From Pseudomonas nitroreducens NBRC 12694 (GTDB lineage: Bacteria > Pseudomonadota > Gammaproteobacteria > Pseudomonadales > Pseudomonadaceae), in the NCBI RefSeq assembly GCF_002091755.1, contig NZ_BDAI01000009.1, positions 62,001 through 126,000 of the forward strand: DNA of 64,000 bases. The letters run 5' to 3'. Below, in pieces: positions 16,044-25,165 of this stretch (position 1 is its first letter; every line of letters starts with the position of its first letter). Under the pieces are notes generated by a model. The model was not told the DNA's origin. It saw nothing but the letters and a program-made list of their open reading frames with translations, and made no database searches. The translations under genes were made by a program, and so were the position numbers.

Positions 16044-16120
16044 GTAGGAGCGAGCTTGCTCGCGAACGGTTTCCCGGCAGCTTTGGAGGTGGGCGGGTTC
16101 GCGAGCAAGCTCGCTCCTAC
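16044..16120. repeat. REP doublet (REPIN-like) between dctA and cyaB
   Basis: Two perfect 24-bp inverted copies, 16044-16067 and 16097-16120 (core GTAGGAGCGAGCTTGCTCGC), are separated by 29 bp. A diverged copy appears near 16196-16215. This is the common Pseudomonas REP sequence; the same unit is found at 37494-37576. The remainder of the 367-bp gap holds no gene I can support. Confidence 0.9.
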
Positions 16121-16296
16121 AGTGGCTGCGGGCGTGTGCAGCCAGGACGGGGCGTCGTCAGCCTTGCAACATTCCAGGGAGCGCCCGGCGCGCATGGGAG
16201 CGGACTCCGCTCGCGATTGGCCGGCCGCCAGCGGCGAGGGTGTGCATCAACGAGAAAGGCGCACGCAGAAGCATGCGCTGAAGAAGCGGAAAGGAA

Positions 16297-17688
16297 TCAG
16301 AGAATGATCTTGTCCTTGAGCTTCTCCGCCGCCTGCTGCAGCGCCTGGATGACCCGTTCCTTGTCGTAGTTCTGCACGTTGTTGGTGTCCAGGTACATGG
16401 AGAAGCCCGGCACCTCGTGCTCGACGAAGCTGGGGTTGGAGCCCAGGTCGCGGCGGAAGTCGACCACCTGGTAGATCTGCACCGGCTTGCTGAAGCCCTT
16501 CACGGCGATCTGCCCCTTGTCGCGGCACATCAGCACGTCTTTGACCAGCGAGTAGGTCTCGTGGCTGATGAGGATCTCGCCGGCTTCGGCGGCGCTTTCC
16601 AGGCGGCTGGCGAGGTTCACTTCGCGGCCGATGATGGTGTAGTCCATGCGCGTGTCGGCGCCGAAGTTGCCCACGGTGCAGTAGCCGGTATTCAGGCCCA
16701 TGCGCACTTCCAGCGGCTTGGTGATGCCCTGGGCGCGCCACTGCTGGCGCATGACCTTCATGTGCTTGCGCATGGCCACCGCCATGGACACGGCGGCCAC
16801 GGCGTCCTTCTTCGCGCCCTGGGTAGCCGGGTCGCCGAAGAACACCATCACGCAGTCGCCGACGAACTTGTCGATGGTGCCGCCGTACTTCAGGGCGATC
16901 TTCGACATCTCGTTGAGGTAGTTGTTGAGCATGTCGGTGAGGGCTTCGGCTTCCAGTTCCTCGGACAGCTCGGTGAAGCCCTTGATGTCGGAGAAGAACA
17001 CCGTGAGCTTCTTGCGCTGGGTTTCCAGGCGCACCGTGCGCTTGCCGCTGAAGATCGATTCCCACACCTGCGGCGACAGGTACTTGGCCAGGTTGCTGGC
17101 CAGGCGCGCGGCCTTTTCCTGCTCCAGGGTGATGTCCGAGCGGGCCTGGGCCAGGCGCAGGCCCTGCTGGTGCACGAAGAAGGCGGTGATGCAGATGTAC
17201 AGGGTCGAGAACAGCACGCTGACCAGCGAAACGATGGCGGGGGTCGCGCCCTTGTAGCCCGGAGTGATCAGCGCCGCAGACAGCACCGAGGCGCTCAGCC
17301 CCACCAGCAGCGCCAGCCCCAGCGAGCGAAGGCCGCCGATGATCAGTGCCGAGAAGGAAAGGATCAGCACCAGCATCAGGCTGGGTACCTCGGAGAACCC
17401 CAGCAGCGTGGTGGCGATACCGGCGTGCAGGGCGTCGATGAACAGCAGCACCAGGCGGGTACGCTGCGGGTTGTCGCGCTTGAAGCGGCGGCTGACCTGC
17501 TGGGCCAGGTGCGGGTAGAGCAGGGCGTACGGGATCATCCAGAGGATGTCGTAGCCGAAGTACTTGGCGAAGGTGCCGGCGGTGATGGTCGCGGCGATGG
17601 CGATATAGGCCAGCACGCGGGAATGGTATTCGCGCAGAGGAGTGGGGGAGAGCGGACTACTGGATCGCTCGAGAACGTTAGGCTTCAT
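16297..17688 (-). CDS. cyaB: CyaB, class III adenylate cyclase with MASE2 domain
   Basis: 463-residue membrane cyclase that makes cAMP from ATP. Residues about 1-200 form the six-helix MASE2 sensor. The catalytic class III domain begins at LTVFFSDIKGFTELSE (metal Asp) and includes GGTIDKFVGDCVMVFFGDP and YTIIGREVNLASRLES. The sequence corresponds closely to P. aeruginosa CyaB, the main cAMP source for Vfr virulence signalling. It is convergent with dctA and stands alone. The charged C-terminal tail (EKLKDKIIL) ends just before the REP region. Confidence 0.95.
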   Translation of the reverse strand: MKPNVLERSSSPLSPTPLREYHSRVLAYIAIAATITAGTFAKYFGYDILWMIPYALLYPHLAQQVSRRFKRDNPQRTRLVLLFIDALHAGIATTLLGFSEVPSLMLVLILSFSALIIGGLRSLGLALLVGLSASVLSAALITPGYKGATPAIVSLVSVLFSTLYICITAFFVHQQGLRLAQARSDITLEQEKAARLASNLAKYLSPQVWESIFSGKRTVRLETQRKKLTVFFSDIKGFTELSEELEAEALTDMLNNYLNEMSKIALKYGGTIDKFVGDCVMVFFGDPATQGAKKDAVAAVSMAVAMRKHMKVMRQQWRAQGITKPLEVRMGLNTGYCTVGNFGADTRMDYTIIGREVNLASRLESAAEAGEILISHETYSLVKDVLMCRDKGQIAVKGFSKPVQIYQVVDFRRDLGSNPSFVEHEVPGFSMYLDTNNVQNYDKERVIQALQQAAEKLKDKIIL

Positions 17689-17827
17689 GCGCAGGAAACT
17701 TCCCTAATGCGTGTGGGCTTGTGGCCAATTACGCGTCTGAATTTTGGGAATCTTATTCCATGCGCTACCCCGGAGCCAGCGGCGGCTAGCGACTGCTCGT
17801 CGCGGACCGCCGGTCGCTTCGGGACCC

Positions 17828-18412
17828 TCAGGCCATGCTGCCGTCGGGCTTCTGGTAGATCGAGCGGCGCGGCTGGGCGAAGACCCGGCGCAGCATGGGG
17901 TCGAAGAACTCCAGGGGCAGCACTTCGCCGTCCGGATCGAAGGCGGCGGCGTCGTAGCGCGCGCAGAATTCGATGGTCCGCTCGAACTGCGGGTGGTCCT
18001 TGAACTGCTCGCGCAGGTGCCGGTCCAGGCCCAGGTGATGGAAGAAGTAGTAGCCCTGGAAGATCGCGTGCTTCTCGATCATCCACAGGTTCTCCTCGCT
18101 GACGAACGGCTTGAGGATGGCCGCGGCGATGTCGGCGTGGTTGAACGAGCCGAGGGTGTCGCCGATGTCGTGGAGCAGGGCGCAGACCACGTACTCCTCG
18201 TCGCGGCCGTCGCGGTGGGCCAGGGTGGCGGTCTGCAGCGAGTGGGTCAGGCGGTCCACCGGAAAGCCGCCGAAGTCGCCGTCGAGCAGGCGCAGGTGGG
18301 TCATGATCCGGTCGGGCAGAAGCGCGGCGTACTGGCCGAAGTCCTTGGCGATGATCGCCCAGTCCTCGGCGGTGCCGTCTTCCATGTGGGTGAAGTTGGC
18401 GCGTGCGTTCAT
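17828..18412 (-). CDS. HD-domain protein (PhnZ/myo-inositol-oxygenase-like)
   Basis: 194-residue predicted metal-dependent HD protein. The signature LLHDIGD supplies the HD dyad; upstream H of LTHSLQTA and later H in FNHADIAA and EKHAIFQGYYFFHH provide further ligands, the pattern of mixed-valent di-iron oxygenases such as PhnZ as well as of phosphohydrolases. Start at ATG 18412 gives MNARANFTHMED. No phosphonate genes lie nearby, so the substrate is open. It is downstream of the LuxR-type regulator on the same strand. Confidence 0.75.
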   Translation of the reverse strand: MNARANFTHMEDGTAEDWAIIAKDFGQYAALLPDRIMTHLRLLDGDFGGFPVDRLTHSLQTATLAHRDGRDEEYVVCALLHDIGDTLGSFNHADIAAAILKPFVSEENLWMIEKHAIFQGYYFFHHLGLDRHLREQFKDHPQFERTIEFCARYDAAAFDPDGEVLPLEFFDPMLRRVFAQPRRSIYQKPDGSMA

Positions 18413-18579
18413 CAGGCTGTGCTCTCTTGTGATTGTCGTGGCGTGTCTGGATGGCACCGATCCAGTCTAGAAGCCTGACGGGCACGCGGTAGTGTCCGTG
18501 CAGCGCCAGCGGGGTGTCCCGGCACGCGCGAATGGTGCGGCATCAGCCGCGCGGATGGCGGCGGGTGTTCAAGGTTCGC

Positions 18580-19383
18580 TCAGGGGTTCTGCGGATCGTG
18601 CCCCAGCGACTGCAGGAACAGCGAGAACAGCTCCGGCTGCGAGGAGATGTCGAGCTTGTTGTAGAGGTGGCGGCGGTGGACCTTGATGGTCTCCGGGGAG
18701 ATCGCCAGGCGCTCGGCCATGGCCTTGGAGGAGTAACCCCGCAGGATCAGCCGGGCGATCTCCAGTTCGCGTTCGGAGAGCACACCCGCGCCGAAGTGGC
18801 TCAGGGCGTCACGTACCTGCACTGCCACGCCGTCGCCGGCGCCCGGCAGCAGGCGCTGGCTGCGTTGCTGCCAGTGCTGCTGCATCAAGGCCAGCACCCA
18901 GGGGCAGAGCATCGCCAGCAGGCCGGTCTGCTCGCCATCGAACAGCCGGCGCATACCCAGTGACAGCGACAGCGCGCCCTGGCCGGGCAACTGCAGGATG
19001 AACTGCACCTCGTCCTCCAGCACGTTGTCGTGGAAGTAGCTGAGGAAGTACTCGCTCTGGCGGAACTGGTCCGGGGAGATTTCCTCCAGCCGGTACAACC
19101 CGCTGGGCACGCCCTCGCGGCAGGCCTGGTAGAACGGGTCGAGCTGGTAGAGACCGTCCAGGTAGATGGCCATGGCGGCTGGGCCGGCGGTGGGCTCGGC
19201 ATCGTATTCCTCCAGCGCCACCGGAGTGCCGCTGGCCGGGTAGAACATCGCCAGGGCGTTATCGAACGGCAACCACTGGTGCAGCAGCAGGACCAGTTGC
19301 TTCCAGAAGCGCGGCTGGCCGATCTGCTCGATGGCGCGACCAAGGTTGGCGTGCATGCCGACTTCGCGGAACAGGTTGTGCAT
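18580..19383 (-). CDS. LuxR-family transcriptional regulator
   Basis: 267 residues with an unassigned N-terminal sensor-like region and a C-terminal LuxR helix-turn-helix (LSERELEIARLILRGYSSKA, then ISPETIKVHRRHLYNKLDI). There is no autoinducer-binding signature I can recognise. It is divergent from the amino-acid permease across 209 bp, and control of that permease/peptidase pair is the natural inference. The start could also be the ATG nine codons later (MHANLG). Confidence 0.87.
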   Translation of the reverse strand: MHNLFREVGMHANLGRAIEQIGQPRFWKQLVLLLHQWLPFDNALAMFYPASGTPVALEEYDAEPTAGPAAMAIYLDGLYQLDPFYQACREGVPSGLYRLEEISPDQFRQSEYFLSYFHDNVLEDEVQFILQLPGQGALSLSLGMRRLFDGEQTGLLAMLCPWVLALMQQHWQQRSQRLLPGAGDGVAVQVRDALSHFGAGVLSERELEIARLILRGYSSKAMAERLAISPETIKVHRRHLYNKLDISSQPELFSLFLQSLGHDPQNP

Positions 19384-19592
19384 CCGAGGGGATTCTCTGA
19401 GAGGGGCGGAGGAGTCGGCCCACGGTTTCCTCCTTTTAACCCGTCGCCGTCAAGGGGGCGTAACCCCAAATGGTGATTGGCCGTCCCCCTCGCCATGCCC
19501 AGACTGCACCCCACGCAGCGCCCCGCTCAGAGGGCGCATCAAGGTCTTCGTTCCTGCCTCAGCCACCAATAACAACACGAGGAAACAACGAT

Positions 19593-20957
19593 ATGAGCGC
19601 TTCCCCTGCGCCAGCGAGCGCGCTCAAGCCCAGCCTGGGCGTGCTCGACGTAGTCGCCATCACCGTCTCGGCGGTCACCCCCGCCAGCTCCGTTTTCGTC
19701 ATCGCTCCCTTTGCCATCCAGCAGGCCGGCAGCGGGGCCTTCCTGGCGTTCGTCTTCGCCGGGTTCCTGGCCCTGATGTTCGCCTGGTGTTATGCCGAGC
19801 TGGGCCGGGCCCACAGCTCCGCCGGCGGCGAGTATGTCTACGCCAAGCGCGTGTTCGGCGGGCTCGCCGGCTACGCCACCTTCCTTACCGTACTGGTCTC
19901 GCTGCTGTTCATCCCGCCGGTACTGGCGACGGGGGCGGCGACCTATCTCAACAACGCCCTGGGGACGAACTTCGACACCCAGACCGTGGCCCTGGTGATA
20001 GTCGCCGCCAGCTACGTGCTGGGCATCCTGAATATCCGCGTGAACGCCTGGATCACTGGCGTGTTCCTGCTCTGCGAAGTGGCGGCGCTGCTGGTGATCG
20101 TGGTGCTCGGCTTCGGCCATGTCAGCCAGCCGGTGAGCGTGCTGGTGCAGCCGCAGCACATCGACGGCGGGATACTGGCCGCCGCGCCCTGGGCGCTGGT
20201 GGTCGGCGCCGTGGGTACCGCGCTGTTCTCCTACAACGGCTTCGGCGGCGCGGTGCTGCTGGCCGAGGACATGAAGTGCGGCGGCCGCAACGTACACCGT
20301 GCGGTGATCTGGTCGCTGGTGCTGGTGGTGGCGATCGAGATCGTCCCGCTGACCGCGCTGCTGCTGGGCGCGCCTTCGCTGAAAGATATGATCGCCAGCC
20401 CCGACCCGGTCGGCTACCTGCTCACCGCCCACGGCAACGAAACGCTGTCGCGGCTGGTCAGCGCCGGCATCTTCCTCTCGGTGTTCAACGCCATAGTCGC
20501 CATCGTCATCCAGGTCGGCCGGGTGATCTTCAGCAGCGGCCGCGACGAGCTGTGGACGCCGCTGATGAACCGCGCCTTCACCCGCATCCATCCGCGCTGG
20601 GAGTCGCCGTGGATCGCCACGCTGTTCCTCGGGGTGCCCTCGGCGGCGCTGAGCTTCAGCTCGAACCTGGAGGAGCTGACCTCCTTCACCGTGCTGCTGC
20701 TGGTGATGGTCTACCTGGTGGTGGCGCTCTGCGCGCTGTTCAGCCGCGTGCTGCGCCGCGACCGCGAGCACCCGTACCGCATGCCGCTGTGGCCGTTGCC
20801 GGCGATGCTGGCCGTGGTCGGCGCCGGCTACCTGTTGCTCAACCTGCTGATGGACGCGTCCTCGCGGGACATCATGATCATTGTCGGGATACTGGCCGTG
20901 TCGGTGATTCTCTACAGCACCTACGGCAAGCTCAGCCCGGCCTTCCAGAAGCTCTGA
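19593..20957 (+). CDS. APC-family amino-acid permease
   Basis: 454-residue inner-membrane transporter with about twelve hydrophobic segments. Typical APC features are the N-terminal GVLDVVAITVSAVTPASSVF, and CYAELGRAHSSAGGEYVYAKR in TM2-3. I chose ATG 19593 (MSASPAP) behind a GAGGAAA site. The next gene begins 28 bp downstream and encodes a peptidase, so the pair may import and process an amino-acid-like compound or small peptide amide. Specificity cannot be read from sequence. Confidence 0.9.
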   Translation: MSASPAPASALKPSLGVLDVVAITVSAVTPASSVFVIAPFAIQQAGSGAFLAFVFAGFLALMFAWCYAELGRAHSSAGGEYVYAKRVFGGLAGYATFLTVLVSLLFIPPVLATGAATYLNNALGTNFDTQTVALVIVAASYVLGILNIRVNAWITGVFLLCEVAALLVIVVLGFGHVSQPVSVLVQPQHIDGGILAAAPWALVVGAVGTALFSYNGFGGAVLLAEDMKCGGRNVHRAVIWSLVLVVAIEIVPLTALLLGAPSLKDMIASPDPVGYLLTAHGNETLSRLVSAGIFLSVFNAIVAIVIQVGRVIFSSGRDELWTPLMNRAFTRIHPRWESPWIATLFLGVPSAALSFSSNLEELTSFTVLLLVMVYLVVALCALFSRVLRRDREHPYRMPLWPLPAMLAVVGAGYLLLNLLMDASSRDIMIIVGILAVSVILYSTYGKLSPAFQKL

Positions 20958-20985
20958 AACCCTGCTCGACAACCAAGGAGACAGC

Positions 20986-22083
20986 ATGCGCGCTCGTCAA
21001 CTCGGCATCACCCTCGGCCTGGGCACGCCCGGCGAGTTCAACGCCATCACCGACGTTCCCGGCATCCGCGTTGGCCACAGCACCCTGATCGGCGAGCGCG
21101 ATGGTCGCGCCGTACGCACCGGGGTCACGGTGGTCCAGCCGCGCGAGGGGGTGGCCCGCCAGCAACCCTGTTTTGCCGGCTGCCATGTGCTCAATGGCAA
21201 TGGCGACGCCACGGGGCTGGAGTGGATTCGCGAGGCGGGCCTGCTGACCACGCCCATCGCCATCACCAATACCCACAGTGTGGGCGTGGTGCGCGATGCG
21301 CTGATCGCCGCCGAGCATGCCGAGTTGGCCGACCCGTCCATCTACTGGTGCATGCCGGTGGTGATGGAAACCTACGATGGGCTGCTCAACGACATCTGGG
21401 GCCAGCATGTGGGCGCCGAGCAGGTGCGCGAGGCGTTGGCCGCGGCCGAGTCCGGCCCGGTGCGGGAAGGCCCGGTGGGTGGCGGCACGGGGATGATCTG
21501 CCACGAGTTCAAGGGCGGTATCGGCACGGCCTCGCGCAAGCTGCCGGCGGAGCAGGGCGGCTGGACCGTGGGCGCACTGGTGCAGGCCAACCATGGCCAG
21601 CGCCGTGAGCTGCGGGTGGACGGCTACCCGGTCGGCCGCCAGCTGGGCGACCTGCCGTCGCCCTTCGCCGAACAGGGCACGCCGGGCATGGGCTCCATCG
21701 TGGTGATCCTGGCCACCGATGCGCCGTTGCTGCCGCACCAGTGCCAGCGCCTGGCGCAACGCGCCTCGCTGGGGATCGCCCGGACTGGTGGCGGGACCGA
21801 CGATTCCAGCGGCGACATCTTCCTTGCCTTCGCCACCGGCAACCGCGACCTGCCGCCGGCGGACTACGGGCGCAAGAACCTGCCGTTCGCCACGGCGCTG
21901 GAGATGGTCAACAACGACCACATCTCGCCACTGTTCGCCGCCGCGGCGGAAGCGGTGGAGGAGGCCATCGTCAACGTGCTGCTGGCCGGCAAGGACATGC
22001 GCACCGACGACGGCGTGCTGGTGCCGGCGCTGAGCGGGGAGCGCTTGCTGGCGGCATTGCGTGAGACCGGCTGGAAGGGATAA
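20986..22083 (+). CDS. P1 family (DmpA/BapA-like) aminopeptidase
   Basis: 365-residue N-terminal-nucleophile hydrolase of MEROPS family S58. Such enzymes cut themselves into two chains and use the freed Ser. The expected cleavage is Gly236|Ser237 in PGMGSIVVILATDAPLLP. The GGGTGMICHEFKGGIGTASR stretch and the Asn of ALVQANHGQ are also family marks. Known members remove D- or beta-amino acids from peptides. It forms an operon with the permease upstream and ends at a bidirectional terminator. Confidence 0.92.
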   Translation: MRARQLGITLGLGTPGEFNAITDVPGIRVGHSTLIGERDGRAVRTGVTVVQPREGVARQQPCFAGCHVLNGNGDATGLEWIREAGLLTTPIAITNTHSVGVVRDALIAAEHAELADPSIYWCMPVVMETYDGLLNDIWGQHVGAEQVREALAAAESGPVREGPVGGGTGMICHEFKGGIGTASRKLPAEQGGWTVGALVQANHGQRRELRVDGYPVGRQLGDLPSPFAEQGTPGMGSIVVILATDAPLLPHQCQRLAQRASLGIARTGGGTDDSSGDIFLAFATGNRDLPPADYGRKNLPFATALEMVNNDHISPLFAAAAEAVEEAIVNVLLAGKDMRTDDGVLVPALSGERLLAALRETGWKG

Positions 22084-22123
22084 CCGGGGCATCCGGCACA
22101 CTGTTGCATGAACGGAGCATGAA

Positions 22124-22156
22124 AAAAGCCGGAGCTGCTGGGCAGCTCCGGCTTTT
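22124..22156. terminator. Bidirectional terminator between P1 peptidase and cysP
   Basis: A 15-bp perfect stem (AAAAGCCGGAGCTGC / GCAGCTCCGGCTTTT, loop TGG) with A and T tails on both sides lies between convergent genes, so it can serve both strands. Confidence 0.93.
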
Positions 22157-22176
22157 GTCTTTGGCGTCCCGATGGA

Positions 22177-23175
22177 TCAGTTCGGGGTATAGATCTGGTC
22201 GAACACGCCGCCGTCGGCGAAGTGCGTCTTCTGCACGGTGCGCCAGTCGCCGAAGGTCTTCACCACGGAGAAGAAGTCCACCTTCGGGAAGCGGTCGGAG
22301 AACTTGGCCAGTACTTCCGGGTTGCGCGGGCGCAGGTAGTTGTTCGCCGCGATGGTCTGGCCTTCGTCGGACCACAGGTACTTCAGGTAGGCCTCGGCTT
22401 CGGCGCGGGTGCCTTTCTTGTCGACCACCTTGTCGACCACCGCCACCGGCGGCTCGGCTTCGGCGGAGACGCTCGGGTAGACCACTTCGAAGCCGCCACG
22501 GCCGAACTCGCGGGCGATCATCTCGGCTTCGTTCTCGAAGGTCACCAGCACGTCGCCGATCTGGTTCTGCATGAAGGTGGTGGTCGCTGCGCGGCCGCCG
22601 GTGTCCAGCACCGGGACGTTCTTGAACAGCTGGGCGACGAATTCCTTGGCCTTGGCTTCATCGGCGCCGTGCTTCTGCGCGTAGCCCCAGGCAGAGAGGT
22701 AGGTGTAGCGGCCGTTGCCCGAGGTCTTCGGGTTCGGCACCACGACCTGGATACCCGGCTTCACCAGATCGTCCCAGTCCTTCAGGCCCTTCGGGTTGCC
22801 CTTGCGCACGATGAACACGGTGGCGGAGGTGAAAGGCGCGCTGTTGTTCGGCAGGCGGGTCGCCCAGTCCTTCGGCACCAGGCCGCCATTGTCGGCCAGG
22901 GCGTCGATGTCGGTGGCCTGGTTCATGGTGATGACGTCGGCCGGCAGGCCGTCGATCACGGCGCGGGCCTGCTTGCTGGAACCGCCATGGGACATCTGGA
23001 TGGTGATCTTCTCGCCTTTTTCGGCCTGCCAGTGTTTCTGGAAGGCGGCGTTGTAGTCCTTGTAGAAGTCGCGCATCACGTCGTAGGAGACGTTGAGCAG
23101 GGGCTGGGCGGCCTGGGCGGCGGAGGCCAGGGCAAGGCCGGCGGCCAGCAGCGAGGCGCTGAACAGACGTTTCAC
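22177..23175 (-). CDS. cysP: Sulfate/thiosulfate-binding periplasmic protein
   Basis: 332-residue solute-binding protein of the sulfate ABC importer. A signal peptide (ASLLAAGLALASAAQA) is followed by family blocks LLNVSYDVMRDFYKDYN, SHGGSSKQARAVIDGLPADV and PNPKTSGNGRYTYLSAWGYA. No permease or ATPase genes adjoin it, so it must serve a transporter encoded elsewhere, as in P. aeruginosa where an orphan cysP coexists with sbp-cysTWA. Regulation by CysB is likely but I did not find a defined site. Confidence 0.92.
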   Translation of the reverse strand: MKRLFSASLLAAGLALASAAQAAQPLLNVSYDVMRDFYKDYNAAFQKHWQAEKGEKITIQMSHGGSSKQARAVIDGLPADVITMNQATDIDALADNGGLVPKDWATRLPNNSAPFTSATVFIVRKGNPKGLKDWDDLVKPGIQVVVPNPKTSGNGRYTYLSAWGYAQKHGADEAKAKEFVAQLFKNVPVLDTGGRAATTTFMQNQIGDVLVTFENEAEMIAREFGRGGFEVVYPSVSAEAEPPVAVVDKVVDKKGTRAEAEAYLKYLWSDEGQTIAANNYLRPRNPEVLAKFSDRFPKVDFFSVVKTFGDWRTVQKTHFADGGVFDQIYTPN

Positions 23176-23363
23176 GAGCAGTTCCTTTTGGCAGTGTTGT
23201 TGGGCGTCGATTATGCCGACAGGTTATATGGCAATTAAATACTTAAAGGCTATTTGCTTATGCGGCGAGCCGTTTCCCGCGCCGCGCTGTTGCGCATGCC
23301 ACGAAGAGGAAAGTTGCCCGGCAGCCTAGCAGGCCGGCCGGGCAAGGGCTGCTCCGGCAGTCG

Positions 23364-25019
23364 TCATTCCAGCCCGCTGACTTCCAGCTCCTTGGTATAC
23401 TCGACGCTGAACTTGAGGGTGGTACTGCGTTTCTCGCCCGGTTTCAGCTGCCAGTCCCACAGCAGCTTGCCGTCGTCTTCGCGCCTGGCCTCCTGGCCTT
23501 CGGGCTCCAGCAGCGTGACTTTGATCTGCTCGTTGCGCGAGATCGGCAGTTGGTCCTTGAACTGCAGGCGCTGCTCGGTCTTGTGGTTGTTCTGCGCGTC
23601 GATGCGGAACTCGTAGGTGACGCGCTTGCGGCCGCCGGTGAGGCCGGTGTAGTCGGTGTAGCGGTTGACCAGCTTGCGCTTGATCGACATCGCTTCGTCG
23701 CCGCCCAGGGCCAGTTCGAAGGTCTCGCCCGGCATCACCGCGCGCAACTGGCCGCTGGCGACGAAGCTATTGCCCAGGTAGGTGTTGAGGGGCCCGGGCA
23801 ACAGTGGGTAGTCGCTGGTATTGCGGGTATCGGCCTGCAGGTACGCGGCTTCGCGCAGTGATGGCGTGGCCAGGTAGCGGAAGGTCGCCGGCAGCTTGAA
23901 CTGGGCGATGGAAACCTTCTGCGAGCTGCCATCGCTGTTGAGCGTGGCGCGGGTCGGGATATGGAAGGAGGCGCTGGTGGTGGCACCGCTGACGTCGGCG
24001 ACGGCGACAGGCATTTCCGCCAGCGAACCGGCCACGGCCTGTTCGTCCGCGACGAAGCGCTGGGCCTTCTTCGCTTCCATCGCCATCATCGGTGCGGCCG
24101 GTGCTGGAGCGGGGCGGGCGGGCATTACCGTGCGTGGATCGAAGGTGTCGACGAACCATGGCGACAGCGCCGGCACGCTGCTGCCCAGGTTGGGGCGAGC
24201 GGTGGACAGGGTGAGGTCGACGTCCGTCCAGTCCTCGCCGCTGCTCTGCCGGACTATGCCCTGGTAGGTCAACTCGATCTTGTCCTCACCGTCGCGCAGG
24301 CGGGCGTCGTAGGCCGGGCGCCAGGAGGCATCGTAGAGCGTGTAGCTGAGCTGCAGCTGGACTTGTGCCGGCTTCTCCAGCGCCACGCGCAGGATGGCCC
24401 GCTTGTAGTGGGTGCCGTCACCGGCCAGGTGGCTGCGCTGGTTCTCCAGTTCCTGCTTGCGTTGCTGCAGTTCCTCGCCCTGCTGGTCGAGCTTGCGCTG
24501 CTCGTCGAGGATGTGGCCCAGGTTGCCTTCGCTCATCTGCAGCAGGTTCTTCAGTTCGTCGATGCTCGGCAGTGCCTGGTTCTTGCCCGGCTTGGTGCTG
24601 CTGGCCTGGATGTCGGCGAGGAACTGCTTCTGGTTTTCCAGCACGCTGCCGCGGTCGCTGATCTCGCGCTCCTGCCGTTCGAGGTCGCGCAGTTGCGCGT
24701 CCAGCTGTTGCAGGCGGTTGTCCTCGGAGGGCGGTGAAACCTGCGGCGCGCTGCTGACGTCGAGCAGGGTCGCGGCGGCGCTGGCACTGAGCGAGGCCTG
24801 CAGGCTGTTGTCATCGATGCGCAGGGGCAACTGCTCCAGGGCGATCTCGTGCTGGCCGGCGGGCAGCTGCAGGGTGGCGGTGCGGGTGACGATGGCGCGG
24901 TCGGTGTAGACGGTCACCGCGCTGATGCGGCTGTCGGCCACCTGCGGCGCGGCCAGCAGCGAGGTGCTGGCCAGCGCACCGGTCATGGCGAGGATCAGTG
25001 GATGGAGTCGAAAGGGCAT
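23364..25019 (-). CDS. DUF4139 (mucoidy-inhibitor-like) exported protein
   Basis: 551-residue protein with a signal peptide (MPFRLHPLILAMTGALAS...LLAA). The N-terminal DUF4140-like part (ISAVTVYTDRAIVTRTATL) is followed by a coiled-coil rich in Q/E/L (about residues 95-205) and the DUF4139 C-terminal domain starting near LSYTLYDASWRPAYDARL. Function is unknown in the family; the MuiA name comes from an effect on mucoidy. Start is ATG 25019; the longer open frame has no signal peptide at its head. It is monocistronic. Confidence 0.85.
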   Translation of the reverse strand: MPFRLHPLILAMTGALASTSLLAAPQVADSRISAVTVYTDRAIVTRTATLQLPAGQHEIALEQLPLRIDDNSLQASLSASAAATLLDVSSAPQVSPPSEDNRLQQLDAQLRDLERQEREISDRGSVLENQKQFLADIQASSTKPGKNQALPSIDELKNLLQMSEGNLGHILDEQRKLDQQGEELQQRKQELENQRSHLAGDGTHYKRAILRVALEKPAQVQLQLSYTLYDASWRPAYDARLRDGEDKIELTYQGIVRQSSGEDWTDVDLTLSTARPNLGSSVPALSPWFVDTFDPRTVMPARPAPAPAAPMMAMEAKKAQRFVADEQAVAGSLAEMPVAVADVSGATTSASFHIPTRATLNSDGSSQKVSIAQFKLPATFRYLATPSLREAAYLQADTRNTSDYPLLPGPLNTYLGNSFVASGQLRAVMPGETFELALGGDEAMSIKRKLVNRYTDYTGLTGGRKRVTYEFRIDAQNNHKTEQRLQFKDQLPISRNEQIKVTLLEPEGQEARREDDGKLLWDWQLKPGEKRSTTLKFSVEYTKELEVSGLE

Positions 25020-25165
25020 GTGCTCACCTCGGGGCCTGGAAGGCGACCGACACTGCGGAACGCCACCATGGCGTCCGTCCATGGCGCTTGTGACGAAGGG
25101 GGCGCAGGCAACGGGTTGAGACTGGGTGAATTCATGCCGCGATGGGCGACGAACGGTTACCTGGG

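Noticed and set aside
16044..16120. Spaced repeats as a CRISPR array
   Set aside because: Only two inverted copies with one gap, matching Pseudomonas REP hairpins; no regular spacers or cas genes anywhere in the window.
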